DNA of 64,000 nucleotides from Desulfosediminicola flagellatus (GTDB lineage: Bacteria; Desulfobacterota; Desulfobulbia; Desulfobulbales; Desulfocapsaceae), in NCBI RefSeq assembly GCF_005116655.2, contig NZ_CP050698.1, positions 6,342,501 through 6,406,500 of the forward strand, given 5' to 3'. Shown piece after piece: positions 37,218 through 46,324 of this stretch. The position numbers and the translations under genes were made by a program. Position 1 is the first letter of the stretch; each line of letters begins with the position of its first letter. Below the pieces are notes generated by a model, which worked only from the letters and a program-made list of their open reading frames with translations, made no database searches and was not told the DNA's origin.

Positions 37218-38279
37218 ATGACTAATTTGGTTCAAATTCTTACTGCCAATGAAGATTGGTTGATGGAACGTGTGCTTATGTATGCCAGAAGATCTGGTTT
37301 TACGGCATATACTTCTACACTTCTTGAAGCATGGCGACTGTCTGTTGCCGGTTTGTCCTCCTCAATTATAGATGAGTTTGAGATACGTTCAAAACCGCCG
37401 GCAATTATTGCTGATGAGGATATTACCAAATATGAAGTGGCCCGGTTCGGAATAAATGAAGCGAAAATACACCGTGAGCGAGGGATCAGCCTTTCATCCT
37501 TCTTTGGAATGTTCAAATATTATAGGCAGGCATACCTTGATCTTCTTCGCACCAAGATAAGGGAACTTGAAGACCCTGACCAGAGTCTGCTGTTTGTTGG
37601 CAGAGTATTCGATATTATTGAAGCAAGTATCTGTGTGGAGTGGGCTGGTGGCGGTGAAGATCAGATTGTGAACAGGCTGCAGAAAAAAAATCGTGAGATG
37701 ACAAATGAGAAGAATAAATATCTCACAATATTTGAAAGTCTGCCTAACCCGGTGTTTCTCCTCTCGGCGAAAGGCACAATAGATAATATGAATCTGGCTG
37801 CAGCCAAATTGCTGGATAAAAGAAGCGTGGCTGGCGGACACTATTATTCGCCACTAAGTAAAGATCTGCAGAATACAATTAAGGATAAGCAGATAGGCGA
37901 TTTGTTGCCCTGGCTGACTGTTGAACTACAGGAATTTATTGCACAGGGTAGTGTCGAGAGGGTGTTTGAAAAGAGTATACAGATTGAGGGTGATTTACGT
38001 GTTTTTAGGGTGAAAATCTCTCAAATGCTTGATGTTAGCTCCAAGTTTAATGGGCTAGTTCTCATTCTGGAAGATATTACCTCGCTTAAAAAGGCGCAGG
38101 ATGAGGTGAAAACTCTCGAAGGTTTTATCCCAATTTGCAGTCATTGTAAGAAAATGCGGGATGATGAGGGGTATTGGAGTAGACTTGAGGAATTTATTGA
38201 AAGCCGATCCGATGCACTGTTCAGCCATAGTATCTGTGATGATTGTGTGAAAATGCATTACCACCATATTGATCTCTAA
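37218..38279 (+). CDS. PAS-containing sensor protein with C-terminal Cys motif
   Basis: The 353-residue protein has an N-terminal helical domain (about 1-150, with SIIDEFEIRSKPPAIIADED) like the N-terminal part of RsbR-type sensors, a coiled-coil, a PAS domain (about 165-290, from YLTIFESLPNPVFLLSAKGTI), and a C-terminal segment with CSHCKKMRDDEGYW and CDDCVKMHYHH (C-x2-C pairs) that occurs in many deltaproteobacterial PAS proteins. There is no kinase, cyclase or HD domain, so it may act by protein contact. A CheY-like gene follows 143 bases on. Confidence 0.72.
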   Translation: MTNLVQILTANEDWLMERVLMYARRSGFTAYTSTLLEAWRLSVAGLSSSIIDEFEIRSKPPAIIADEDITKYEVARFGINEAKIHRERGISLSSFFGMFKYYRQAYLDLLRTKIRELEDPDQSLLFVGRVFDIIEASICVEWAGGGEDQIVNRLQKKNREMTNEKNKYLTIFESLPNPVFLLSAKGTIDNMNLAAAKLLDKRSVAGGHYYSPLSKDLQNTIKDKQIGDLLPWLTVELQEFIAQGSVERVFEKSIQIEGDLRVFRVKISQMLDVSSKFNGLVLILEDITSLKKAQDEVKTLEGFIPICSHCKKMRDDEGYWSRLEEFIESRSDALFSHSICDDCVKMHYHHIDL

Positions 38280-38422
38280 AGGATCGAGGTAAGATAGTGG
38301 GGTGCTTTTTGTTAAAAAGGGATGATCAATAAAAAAATCAGTCCTGTTGTAGGAATGTGATGCCAAACATCATACGAATACATTCTGTGTATGTAATTTA
38401 AGGAGTAAGGAGTGTCGTGTTG

Positions 38423-38827
38423 ATGCCAATTGTCCTTATTGCTGATGATGAAGATATTTGTCTGACTCTGACAACCAGGATGCTGGAACAGTTAGATGTA
38501 GGCGTATTATGTGCTCATAGTGGTGCTGAGGCTGTGCAACTGTATAAAAAACATCACGAGGCGATTGTTTTGGTAATGCTGGATATTCAGATGCCTGTCA
38601 TGGATGGTGTTGAAACTTTTCGCCGTTTGAAACAGTTACAAAAGGATGTCTTTGTTGTCTTTGCATCCGGTAATGTTAATACAAAGAAACGGCAGCTGAT
38701 AGATCCTCTTAATCCTGCAGGATATTTAACTAAGCCTCTTTTCCCAAAAGAACTCTCATACTACCTCAATCAGGCTATTGAACATAAAAGAAAATCTGAT
38801 TCTTTATCTTTTAGGAAAGAGGACTGA
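38423..38827 (+). CDS. Single-domain response regulator (CheY-like)
   Basis: A receiver domain only (134 residues): VLIADDEDICLTL with the acidic pair, VMLDIQMPVMDGVE with the phosphorylatable Asp (about 53), and GYLTKPLFPKEL with the conserved Lys. Possible starts are GTG 38417, TTG 38420 and ATG 38423; AAGGAG ends at 38412, favouring ATG 38423. It probably pairs with the PAS protein just upstream, or with a distant kinase. Confidence 0.85.
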   Translation: MPIVLIADDEDICLTLTTRMLEQLDVGVLCAHSGAEAVQLYKKHHEAIVLVMLDIQMPVMDGVETFRRLKQLQKDVFVVFASGNVNTKKRQLIDPLNPAGYLTKPLFPKELSYYLNQAIEHKRKSDSLSFRKED

Positions 38828-39065
38828 TGGTTTAATCCTATTGGTAAAATGAGATACATAAAGATTTCGTAACTACTTACAGGGTAATCGACTTGGTTTT
38901 CTAAACCTCTGTATTTTTAACTGCTTGCAGGGTGCCGAAGATTTTCGCAAGCAGGTTGGTGAAGCGTATATGTCATACGTAAACCAGACTGCTCGCGGAA
39001 AGATTTGGTGCCCTGTGAGCAGTTACAAGATTTCAAGAGTTCTTCAGCGTATCTGGTTACATGTT
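38828..39065. other. Spacer with a large palindrome
   Basis: This gap between the response regulator and the end of the acetoacetyl-CoA synthetase gene (convergent) contains the palindrome at 38919-39024. I see no gene. Confidence 0.5.
38919..39024. repeat. 106-base imperfect palindrome (element D)
   Basis: The outer arms AACTGCTTGCAGGGTGCC (38919-38936) and GGTGCCCTGTGAGCAGTT (39007-39024) pair at 14 of 18. Further pairing continues inward (GAAGATTTTCGCAAGCAG with CTGCTCGCGGAAAGATTT), and the centre is CGTAT-ATGTC-ATACG. A similar left tip, GTAACTACTTACAGGGT, sits about 48 bases earlier (38870). It may fold as a long hairpin or be a mobile element. It could also terminate the convergent genes. 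Confidence 0.65.
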
Positions 39066-41009
39066 TTACTCAGTGAGTTCCTTGATATTTCGAAATAATT
39101 CCAAAGCGTCAGGGTTAGCAAGAGAATTACTGTTTTTCACTTCACGATTGTGAACCACCTGGCTTACAGCGAGTTCGACGATTTTTCCTGATTTGGTACG
39201 CGGGATTTCTGCAACCTGAATCACCTTTGCCGGAACATGCCTTGGGCTGCATTTTTTACGTATAGTGTCACGGATTGTAGTAATAAGCTCAGGCGTAAGT
39301 TCTGCCTCTTCTTTAAGAACGACAAAGAGGACAATACGGGTATCTCTTTCCCATTCCTGACCTATGACGATAGCCTCCACGACCTCATCAAGTTGCTCTA
39401 CGTGGCGATATATCTCAGCAGTGCCGATCCTGACTCCTCCAGGGTTTAATGTGGCGTCTGAGCGGCCATAGATAACCATACCTCCATTTTCTGTTAGCTT
39501 TACATAGTCTCCATGATGCCAGACATTGGGGTAGGTAGTGAAATAGGCGCTGTGGTATTTTTTTCCGTCTGGATCATTCCAGAAGTATACCGGTTGTGCG
39601 GGAAAGGTCTGGGTGCAGACAAGCTCTCCTTTTTCTTCAGTAACAGCTTGTCCATCCGCGTTGAACACCCTTGTGGCCATGGCGAGCCCCCTGCACTGGC
39701 ATTCTCCCCTATATACAGGCAGAATTGGGCAGCCCTGAATAAAACAGGAAATAATATCAGTGCCACCAGATATAGATGAGAGGCACACATCACGTTTTAT
39801 CATCTCATATACATAGTCAAACCCCTCCGGGGACAGAACTGAACCGGTTGAACAGATGGTTCTGAGTTTGGGGAGAGGAAACGTTTTGATCGGGGCCATC
39901 CCCTGTTTTTTCATGGTGTCGATGTATTTTGCTGATGTTCCGAAGAGTGTCATTCCGATATCTTCAGCATATTGCCAAAGTACATCATTAGCAGGATAAA
40001 ACGGGGAGCCGTCATAAAGCACCACAGTGGCGTTGGAAGCAAGTGCAGTGACCAGCCAGTTCCACATCATCCAGCCGCAAGTGGTGAAGTAAAAGACCTT
40101 ATCATTCGGCCTGATATCACAATGTAACTGATGTTCTTTGAGGTGTTGCAACAGTACTCCGCCGATTTTATGTGTTATGCATTTGGGTTTTCCTGTGGTT
40201 CCTGATGAGTAGAGGATATAGAGAGGATCATTGAAGCTCATAGGGGTAAATTTCAGCTCATTCCCGGCATACTCATCTACAATGTCCTGCCAGCCAATCT
40301 GCGGAGTCATTTTGCTGCTGTGGATGAGTGGGATTGTTACTGTATGATGTATAGTGGGGAGCTCGTTTTGAATCTGTTCTACTCTTGCAGTAAGGTCTAT
40401 GGTTTTGCCGTTGTAATAATATCCGTCTGCGCAAAACATAACTTTGGGTTCGGTTTGTCCGAATCTGTCTATAACACTTTCATAACCAAAATCAGGAGAG
40501 GTAGACGTCCATACCCCGCCAACACTTGCTGTTGCCAGCATGGCAATAATAGTTTCGGGCATATTGGGCAGATAACCGGCAACCCTGTCACCAGGCTGTA
40601 GTCCTGTGGTTTTGAGCCAGGCGGCTACCGCGCTCACCTGTTGATAAACGTCTTTAAAGCTCAGGCTATATTCAATCGTATCTTCACTTTTGAAATGGAT
40701 TGCTGGGGCGTCGTCTCTTCTGCGTAGGAGATTTTCCGCAAAATTTACGCGTGCATCCGGAAACCATTGAGCATGCTCAATATCTTCACCATTAACGAGA
40801 ATACGCTCACCTTTATCGCCGATAACCTCGCAAAAATCCCAGAGAAGATCCCAAAAAGTCGAGGAGTCTGATACAGACCAATCATAAAGAGCATGGTAAT
40901 CCGGGTGGTGGATGGATGTTCTTTGGGCAACATATTCAATAAACTCCTGGATACGCGTACTCTTTATATGCTGTTTCTGAGGGGTCCAGAGAGGGGTGGA
41001 CTGTGCCAT
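39066..41009 (-). CDS. aacS: Acetoacetyl-CoA synthetase
   Basis: The 647-residue protein belongs to the acyl-adenylate family. The N-terminal region (VNFAENLLRRR, DRVAGYLPNMPETIIAMLATASVGGVWTS type stretches) matches acetoacetate-CoA ligases, and the core AMP motif YILYSSGTTGKPK is at about 267. Later motifs are TCGWMMWNW, YGRSDATLNPGGVRIGTAEIY and the Lys in RTKSGKIVE, which forms the adenylate. It activates acetoacetate to acetoacetyl-CoA. It is a single gene between two spacers. Confidence 0.88.
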   Translation of the reverse strand: MAQSTPLWTPQKQHIKSTRIQEFIEYVAQRTSIHHPDYHALYDWSVSDSSTFWDLLWDFCEVIGDKGERILVNGEDIEHAQWFPDARVNFAENLLRRRDDAPAIHFKSEDTIEYSLSFKDVYQQVSAVAAWLKTTGLQPGDRVAGYLPNMPETIIAMLATASVGGVWTSTSPDFGYESVIDRFGQTEPKVMFCADGYYYNGKTIDLTARVEQIQNELPTIHHTVTIPLIHSSKMTPQIGWQDIVDEYAGNELKFTPMSFNDPLYILYSSGTTGKPKCITHKIGGVLLQHLKEHQLHCDIRPNDKVFYFTTCGWMMWNWLVTALASNATVVLYDGSPFYPANDVLWQYAEDIGMTLFGTSAKYIDTMKKQGMAPIKTFPLPKLRTICSTGSVLSPEGFDYVYEMIKRDVCLSSISGGTDIISCFIQGCPILPVYRGECQCRGLAMATRVFNADGQAVTEEKGELVCTQTFPAQPVYFWNDPDGKKYHSAYFTTYPNVWHHGDYVKLTENGGMVIYGRSDATLNPGGVRIGTAEIYRHVEQLDEVVEAIVIGQEWERDTRIVLFVVLKEEAELTPELITTIRDTIRKKCSPRHVPAKVIQVAEIPRTKSGKIVELAVSQVVHNREVKNSNSLANPDALELFRNIKELTE

Positions 41010-41091
41010 TAAAGCCTCCTGATAAGGTCTGGTTAAGACGAGCTTGAAGGAAGGTGTTGTGCAATTAGTCTAACACAACCAAAGAGATAGG

Positions 41092-41580
41092 TTAAGTTTG
41101 CGGGTCGGGTTTTTGCTCAATTTTTTCGTTCTTGTCATTTAATCCCCAGAAATTATTCTGTTCTTCTGCTTTTATGAGGATGGATCGCTCAACAAACAGG
41201 GTATACACACTATCTTCATCGCGGCCGAATTGATACGGGGCAATTCCTTCAGTATATTTCTCACGTTCACGCAGCAGGGCTTCCGAGGCTTTTCGGTAAT
41301 TTACCCATTTTTCTTCGGGTAGCCAGATTCGTTCAACACCCTTTAAGATTACAATCAAGCCACCGCATATCCCTATGAGTATATCCCGTTTACCGGAAGC
41401 GTCATCAAACAAGGGGAGAAATCCTACTAAGGAACCAAGAAAAATTATGACAATTCCTATAGCTTGAAAGAACTTTTTGTTAACGTTGGCCCTGTTGCAG
41501 TACCACTCTGCCTGGTAACGGGTTCTCTGGTCGTATTGATCGGCTCTCTCGATACGTTTATCTGTTAACTCGCGACTCAT
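41092..41580 (-). CDS. DUF4231 family membrane protein
   Basis: A 162-residue protein that starts RIERADQYDQRTRYQAEWYCNRA and has two close membrane helices (about 35-55 and 65-80), followed by a charged region (KWVNYRKASEALLREREKYT) seen in DUF4231 proteins. The C-terminal part contains YTLFVERSILIKAEEQNNFW. Function is unknown; related proteins appear in SLATT-type membrane proteins of defence or conflict systems, but this gene stands alone. Its upstream side carries repeat A copy 2. Confidence 0.75.
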   Translation of the reverse strand: MSRELTDKRIERADQYDQRTRYQAEWYCNRANVNKKFFQAIGIVIIFLGSLVGFLPLFDDASGKRDILIGICGGLIVILKGVERIWLPEEKWVNYRKASEALLREREKYTEGIAPYQFGRDEDSVYTLFVERSILIKAEEQNNFWGLNDKNEKIEQKPDPQT

Positions 41581-41603
41581 ATTATTAGCCTGTGGTGTTT
41601 AAA

Positions 41604-41704
41604 GCCTCCTGGGGGCCGTCCGAGAATGCCCTCTCGACGTCTGCGCTTATCTACCCGAATTCTTCGATTTTAGAAAAAATGTCTATTCTCGGACACCCTC
41701 CTCG
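41604..41704 (-). repeat. Palindromic repeat element, family A copy 2 (short form)
   Basis: The inner ends GTCCGAGAAT (41618-41627) and ATTCTCGGAC (41685-41694) are a perfect 10-base inverted repeat. Read on the minus strand, the sequence matches copy 1 at both ends (for example GTAGATAAGCGCAGACGTCG against GCAGATAGCGTAGACTTCG), but the roughly 80-base internal palindromic block is missing. The outer tips CCTCCTGGGGG and CCCTCCTC also resemble copy 1. Confidence 0.75.
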
Positions 41705-41714
41705 CCTCAGAAAC

Positions 41715-42206
41715 TCATGAGATATTGAGGATAGGAAGTGCAGTTTTATATTTCACCTGTTTTAGCGCGATACTTGAACGGAGGTTCGCGACATTTGGTG
41801 TGCCTGCCAACTTGTCAGTGATAAATGTCTGTAATGATTTAAGGTCTTTTGCTACCACACGCAAGAGATAATCAGAAGTTCCGGTCATCAGATAGCACTC
41901 CATAACTTCAGGAAAACGTTCGATTATTTCTTCGAAAATACGGAGGTCACTTTCCACCTGTCGCTCAAGCCGGACCTCGATAAACACACTGACATCCCAG
42001 CCAAGCTTTTCAGGGTCGAGCAGAGTGGTGTAGCTTTTAATAATTCCGTTTTTCTCAAGTTCCCGTACTCTTCGAAGGCATGGTGCAGGAGAGAGGTTAA
42101 CGGACTCCGCCAGGGAAACATTGGTTATTCTGGCGTCTTTCTGCAGCCGGCTAAGGATGCGCAGATCAAGATCGTCCAAAGAATTGTCTTTGCTATTGTT
42201 GCTCAT
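41715..42206 (-). CDS. Lrp/AsnC family transcriptional regulator
   Basis: I choose the ATG at 42206 (MSNNSKDNSLDDLDLRIL) because the longer frame runs into the aceE promoter region. The 163-residue product has the Lrp helix-turn-helix (DLRILSRLQKDARITNVSLAESVNLSPAPCLRRVREL region) and a RAM effector domain (about 75-150, with MECYLMTGTSDYLLRVV). It is divergent from aceE, and a perfect inverted repeat lies between them, so it probably controls pyruvate dehydrogenase and itself in response to a small ligand. Confidence 0.9.
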   Translation of the reverse strand: MSNNSKDNSLDDLDLRILSRLQKDARITNVSLAESVNLSPAPCLRRVRELEKNGIIKSYTTLLDPEKLGWDVSVFIEVRLERQVESDLRIFEEIIERFPEVMECYLMTGTSDYLLRVVAKDLKSLQTFITDKLAGTPNVANLRSSIALKQVKYKTALPILNIS

Positions 42207-42229
42207 AATCCTCGAATTAGTGTTGAATG

Positions 42230-42265
42230 TTGCTTTATAGTCGCATAATACAATGTATAAAGCAA
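42230..42265. promoter_or_regulatory. Candidate Lrp operator between lrp and aceE
   Basis: TTGCTTTATA (42230-42239) and TATAAAGCAA (42256-42265) form a perfect 10-base inverted repeat, with 16 bases between. It is centred in the 145-base divergent gap. The AT-rich spacer probably includes the -10 regions of both genes. Confidence 0.65.
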
Positions 42266-42351
42266 TGTTTATCGTCTGAGATTCCGTTATATTACTATCT
42301 GTTAATACTATCAAAAACACCCTGTACAATTCTCAATTGAGGAGACCGACT

Positions 42352-45054
42352 ATGGCCCATAAACCACTGTCTCAGGAACAGATACCAGCATTCAGGCCTG
42401 ATAGTGATGCAGATGAGACTCAGGACTGGATCGAGAGTCTGGCAGAAGTCATTGAACGCGATGGCCTTGGCAGGGCGGAATACCTGACGGATCGTCTTAT
42501 CGAGTATGGCAGGCGAGCCGGTGGCCGGTTTCATACCAGGCATACAACGCCGTACCGCAACACGATCCCTGTTGCAGAACAACCACCATATCCCGGTGAT
42601 CTTGATCTTGAGGCACGTATTACGGCGATCCATCGCTGGAATGCGCTGATGATGGTTATGCGGGCAAATACGTCACATGCGGAATTGGGTGGTCATATAG
42701 CCACCTACGCTTCAATTGCCGATCTGTTTGAGGTTGGATTTCATCATTTCTTTCGGGCTCAGAGTGAAAAACATCCTGGTGATCTCGTTTACTTCCAGCC
42801 ACATGCTGCGCCTGGCATTTATGCCCGTGCTTTTCTTGAGGGGCGATTAGCCGAACAGAACCTTATCTATTATCGGCGGGAAGTAAGCGGCGGGATTGGT
42901 GCAGGCCTCTCATCGTATCCACATCCGACACTGATGCCGGATTTCTGGCAATTTCCCACGGGTTCTATGGGGTTGGGTTTACTTTCTGCTATTTATCAGG
43001 CGCGATTTCAGCGGTATTTACTGCACCGCGATCTACTTGATGCATCAGATCGAAAAATCTGGGCCTTTGTCGGAGATGGCGAGATGGATGAGCCTGAATC
43101 GCTCGCGGGGATATCGCTTGCGGCCCGGGAACAGCTCGATAATCTTATTCTCGTTGTTAACTGCAACCTGCAGCGTCTCGATGGCCCGGTTCGTGGAAAT
43201 GGTAACATCGTTCAGGAACTCGAAACCCTTTTTGCAGGTGCGGGCTGGAATGTTATTAAATGTTTATGGGGTTCCAATTGGGATGTTCTTTTTGCCCGCG
43301 ATACGGAGGGCTGGATATTAAAGCGAATGGCTGAGGCAGTTGACGGTGAATTCCAAAAACTTTCAGCGACTGACGGCCATTATAACCGTGAGCAGTTCTT
43401 CTCAAAATATCCTGAGCTCGCAAGTCTTGTGGCAAACATGTCAGATCAGGATATCGATGCACTCATCCGTGGCGGTCATGACCCTATAAAAATCTACGCT
43501 GCATATGCAAATGCTGCAGCTCATACGGGGCAACCGACGGTAATCTTGGCGCAGACCACAAAAGGCTATGGTATGGGGGCTGCAGGACAGGGTGTAAATA
43601 GCTCTCATCAGACCAAGAAACTCTCTGTTGATGGCTTAAAAGAATTTCGGGATAGATTTGATCTGCCGTTAAATGATACTCAGGTTGAAGCGTTACAGTT
43701 TTTGCATCCGGGAGAAGAGAGTGCAGAGATTCGTTATTTGAAAGGTAAGCGTGAAGATTTGCATGGTTATATTCCGCGACGTCGCAGAAAATCTCAATCA
43801 CTTTCAGCTGCCAAGCCGGATCTGTTCAACTCCTTCCATACTGATACAGGTACGCGGGAAATTAGTTCGACCATGGTGGCAGTGCGCTTAATGACTAAAC
43901 TTATGCGCGATAGTGAATTGGGGCCGAGGATTGTGCCTATTATCTCGGATGAAGCCCGCACATTCGGTATGCAGGATATGTTTCGTCAGTTTGGCATATA
44001 TTCACCTTGGGGGCAGAACTATATTCCTCAGGATGCTGATCAACTTGCATATTATCGTGAAGATATTAACGGGCAGATACTCGAAGAAGGTATCACCGAA
44101 GCAGGGTCACTCTGTTCATGGATAGCTGCAGGAACTTCGTATTCTCATAGCGATCAGCCGATGATCCCTTGCTACATATTTTACTCAATGTTTGGTTTTC
44201 AGCGAGTAGCCGATCTTATCTGGAATGCTGCTGACTGTAAAACAAAAGGCTTTCTGTTGGGGGCCACTGCCGGCCGTACGACGCTGTCCGGAGAGGGATT
44301 ACAACACGAAGATGGTCAGAGCCATGTGTATGCGGCAACTGTCCCCACCTGTCATGCCTATGATCCTGCCTTTGGTTATGAAGTTGCGGTTATCATGGAA
44401 GAGGGAATTCGGCAGATGATGAGTGAGGAAGAGACAGGTTTTTATTACCTGACACTCTATACCGAAAACTACCCGCATCCGCCGCTGCCAACAGGAGCCG
44501 AAGAAGGAATTATCCGCGGTATATATAAACTGCGATCTGCTGGCTCAGATGAAAAAAACCTACGTGTTCAGTTGCTTGGAAGTGGCTCTGTTATGCAGCA
44601 GGTATTTGCTGCAGCAAGTCTCCTTGATGAGAATTTTAATGTGACTGCAGATATCTGGTCTGTCACAAGTTTTGGTGAATTGCGAAAAGATGCTATGCAT
44701 TGCGATCGCTGGAACCTTCTTCATCCTGAACTGGAGCCTCAGGTTCCCTATCTCACAAGTCAACTTATCGATACGGATGGGCCGGTAATTGCCGCGACAG
44801 ACTATGTGCGGGCATATCCTGAGCTTATTCGTGCATGGGTTCCGAACCGCTACAAGGTGCTTGGTACTGATGGCTTCGGTCGCTCCGACACCCGTGCTGC
44901 ATTACGGGACTTTTTCGAAATAGATGGCCGCTATATTGCCCTGCAGGCCTTAACGAGTCTGGTTGAAGAGGGTTCTCTGGAACGCGCTGTATTATCCGAA
45001 GCGATCGCCTTATTCAAACTTGATACCAACAAACCGAATCCTCTGGTCGATTAA
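42352..45054 (+). CDS. aceE: Pyruvate dehydrogenase E1 component (homodimeric)
   Basis: AGGAGA lies seven bases before the ATG at 42352, which is therefore preferred to the upstream TTG. The 900-residue length fits the homodimeric AceE type. The thiamine diphosphate motif is clear: WAFVGDGEMDEPESLAGISL followed by NLILVVNCNLQRLDGPVRGN. The N-terminal and transketolase-like C-terminal regions are complete (IISDEARTFGMQDMFRQFGIYS). It decarboxylates pyruvate and acetylates the E2 lipoyl group. It is the first gene of aceEF; E3 is not in this window. Confidence 0.96.
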   Translation: MAHKPLSQEQIPAFRPDSDADETQDWIESLAEVIERDGLGRAEYLTDRLIEYGRRAGGRFHTRHTTPYRNTIPVAEQPPYPGDLDLEARITAIHRWNALMMVMRANTSHAELGGHIATYASIADLFEVGFHHFFRAQSEKHPGDLVYFQPHAAPGIYARAFLEGRLAEQNLIYYRREVSGGIGAGLSSYPHPTLMPDFWQFPTGSMGLGLLSAIYQARFQRYLLHRDLLDASDRKIWAFVGDGEMDEPESLAGISLAAREQLDNLILVVNCNLQRLDGPVRGNGNIVQELETLFAGAGWNVIKCLWGSNWDVLFARDTEGWILKRMAEAVDGEFQKLSATDGHYNREQFFSKYPELASLVANMSDQDIDALIRGGHDPIKIYAAYANAAAHTGQPTVILAQTTKGYGMGAAGQGVNSSHQTKKLSVDGLKEFRDRFDLPLNDTQVEALQFLHPGEESAEIRYLKGKREDLHGYIPRRRRKSQSLSAAKPDLFNSFHTDTGTREISSTMVAVRLMTKLMRDSELGPRIVPIISDEARTFGMQDMFRQFGIYSPWGQNYIPQDADQLAYYREDINGQILEEGITEAGSLCSWIAAGTSYSHSDQPMIPCYIFYSMFGFQRVADLIWNAADCKTKGFLLGATAGRTTLSGEGLQHEDGQSHVYAATVPTCHAYDPAFGYEVAVIMEEGIRQMMSEEETGFYYLTLYTENYPHPPLPTGAEEGIIRGIYKLRSAGSDEKNLRVQLLGSGSVMQQVFAAASLLDENFNVTADIWSVTSFGELRKDAMHCDRWNLLHPELEPQVPYLTSQLIDTDGPVIAATDYVRAYPELIRAWVPNRYKVLGTDGFGRSDTRAALRDFFEIDGRYIALQALTSLVEEGSLERAVLSEAIALFKLDTNKPNPLVD

Positions 45055-45064
45055 GGGAGCAATC

Positions 45065-46324
45065 ATGGGAAATATAATAGATTTGCTGGTACCTGATATC
45101 GGCGATTTTGCCGAAGTACCCGTCGTGGAAATCATGGTGCAGTTGGGTGAGGTACTGACACCCGATACTGCGGTGGTAACGCTTGAGTCAGATAAAGCCA
45201 GTATGGAGGTTCCCGCGGAGGTTACAGGGGTTGTTACGGAGATTCTGGTTGCAGAAGGTGATCTGGTCTCAGAGGGGAGTTTGCTGCTTCGTTATGAAAA
45301 GGGTGAAGGACTGAGGGGAGAGGACTCGGTTGTAGAACCTGATAAGATATTGAAACAGAAGATAGTCGAAGTTCAGGTGATTAAAGAACAGACCAATCCT
45401 TTGCAACAATCTGTTTCTGTTCAGCCCGAAAAAGAAAAAATGAGCATGAATCATGGTCCGGCCGGTCCTGCTGTTCGGCGTCTGGCGAGAGAACTTGGTG
45501 TAAAGCTTGCGGATGTGTCAGGATCGGGCCCAAAGGGCAGATTACAGAAAGAAGATATTCGTGCCTATGTAAAACGGGTTATGCAGAGTGGAGGACCGCA
45601 GAAAGCGAGTTATGAAGAGCCGATTATCGATTTTTCAGCCTTTGGCCCAATTGAAACATCTCCGCTTAGCCGTATTCAGCGAATCAGTGGGCCGCAGTTG
45701 GCAAAAAACTGGGCGGCTATTCCTCATGTGACGAGTTTTGATGAGGCTGACATAACGGAGATAGAAGCATTTCGCCGGGAACTCAATCAGGAACAGCCGG
45801 TAAAACTGACTCTGCTGCCTTTTATGATCAAGGCAGTGCAAAACACCCTGCAGGTCTTGCCACAGTTGAACAGTTCATTGCAGGGTGGGCAGCTCATTAT
45901 AAAAAAATATTACCATATCGGTTTCGCAGTCGATACTCCCGGAGGTCTTCTTGTTCCGGTAATTCGTGATGTTGATAAAAAAGGACTTGTCCAGATTGCA
46001 ACCGAAGTAAGTGAACTCGCATTACTGGCGCGGGAAGGCAAATTAAAGGCAGAGCATATGCAGGGGGGAACGTTTACTATTTCAAGCCTTGGAAGCGTTG
46101 GCGGCACGCATTTTACCCCGATAATCAATGCCCCTGAAGTTGCGATTCTCGCTTTAGGAAGGTCATCTATAAAACCGCAATGGAAAGGCAGTGAATTTAT
46201 CCCCCGCCAGATTCTTCCTCTGTCATTAAGCTGGGATCATCGTGCACTTGATGGTGTGACTGCATCTCGATTTAATGTTCATTTATGCAGGGTACTGGCT
46301 GATTTTCGCAGGGTTGTTTTGTGA
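45065..46324 (+). CDS. aceF: Dihydrolipoamide acetyltransferase (E2)
   Basis: The 419-residue protein starts at ATG 45065, ten bases after aceE. It has one lipoyl domain (about 1-80; the lipoylated Lys is in ESDKASMEVP), an E3/E1-binding domain (about 135-170, PAVRRLARELGVKLADVSGSGPKGRL region) and the catalytic domain (about 205-419) ending with SLSWDHRALDGVTASRF, whose HxxxDG carries the active His. E. coli AceF has three lipoyl domains; one is common elsewhere. It moves the acetyl group to CoA. Confidence 0.94.
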   Translation: MGNIIDLLVPDIGDFAEVPVVEIMVQLGEVLTPDTAVVTLESDKASMEVPAEVTGVVTEILVAEGDLVSEGSLLLRYEKGEGLRGEDSVVEPDKILKQKIVEVQVIKEQTNPLQQSVSVQPEKEKMSMNHGPAGPAVRRLARELGVKLADVSGSGPKGRLQKEDIRAYVKRVMQSGGPQKASYEEPIIDFSAFGPIETSPLSRIQRISGPQLAKNWAAIPHVTSFDEADITEIEAFRRELNQEQPVKLTLLPFMIKAVQNTLQVLPQLNSSLQGGQLIIKKYYHIGFAVDTPGGLLVPVIRDVDKKGLVQIATEVSELALLAREGKLKAEHMQGGTFTISSLGSVGGTHFTPIINAPEVAILALGRSSIKPQWKGSEFIPRQILPLSLSWDHRALDGVTASRFNVHLCRVLADFRRVVL

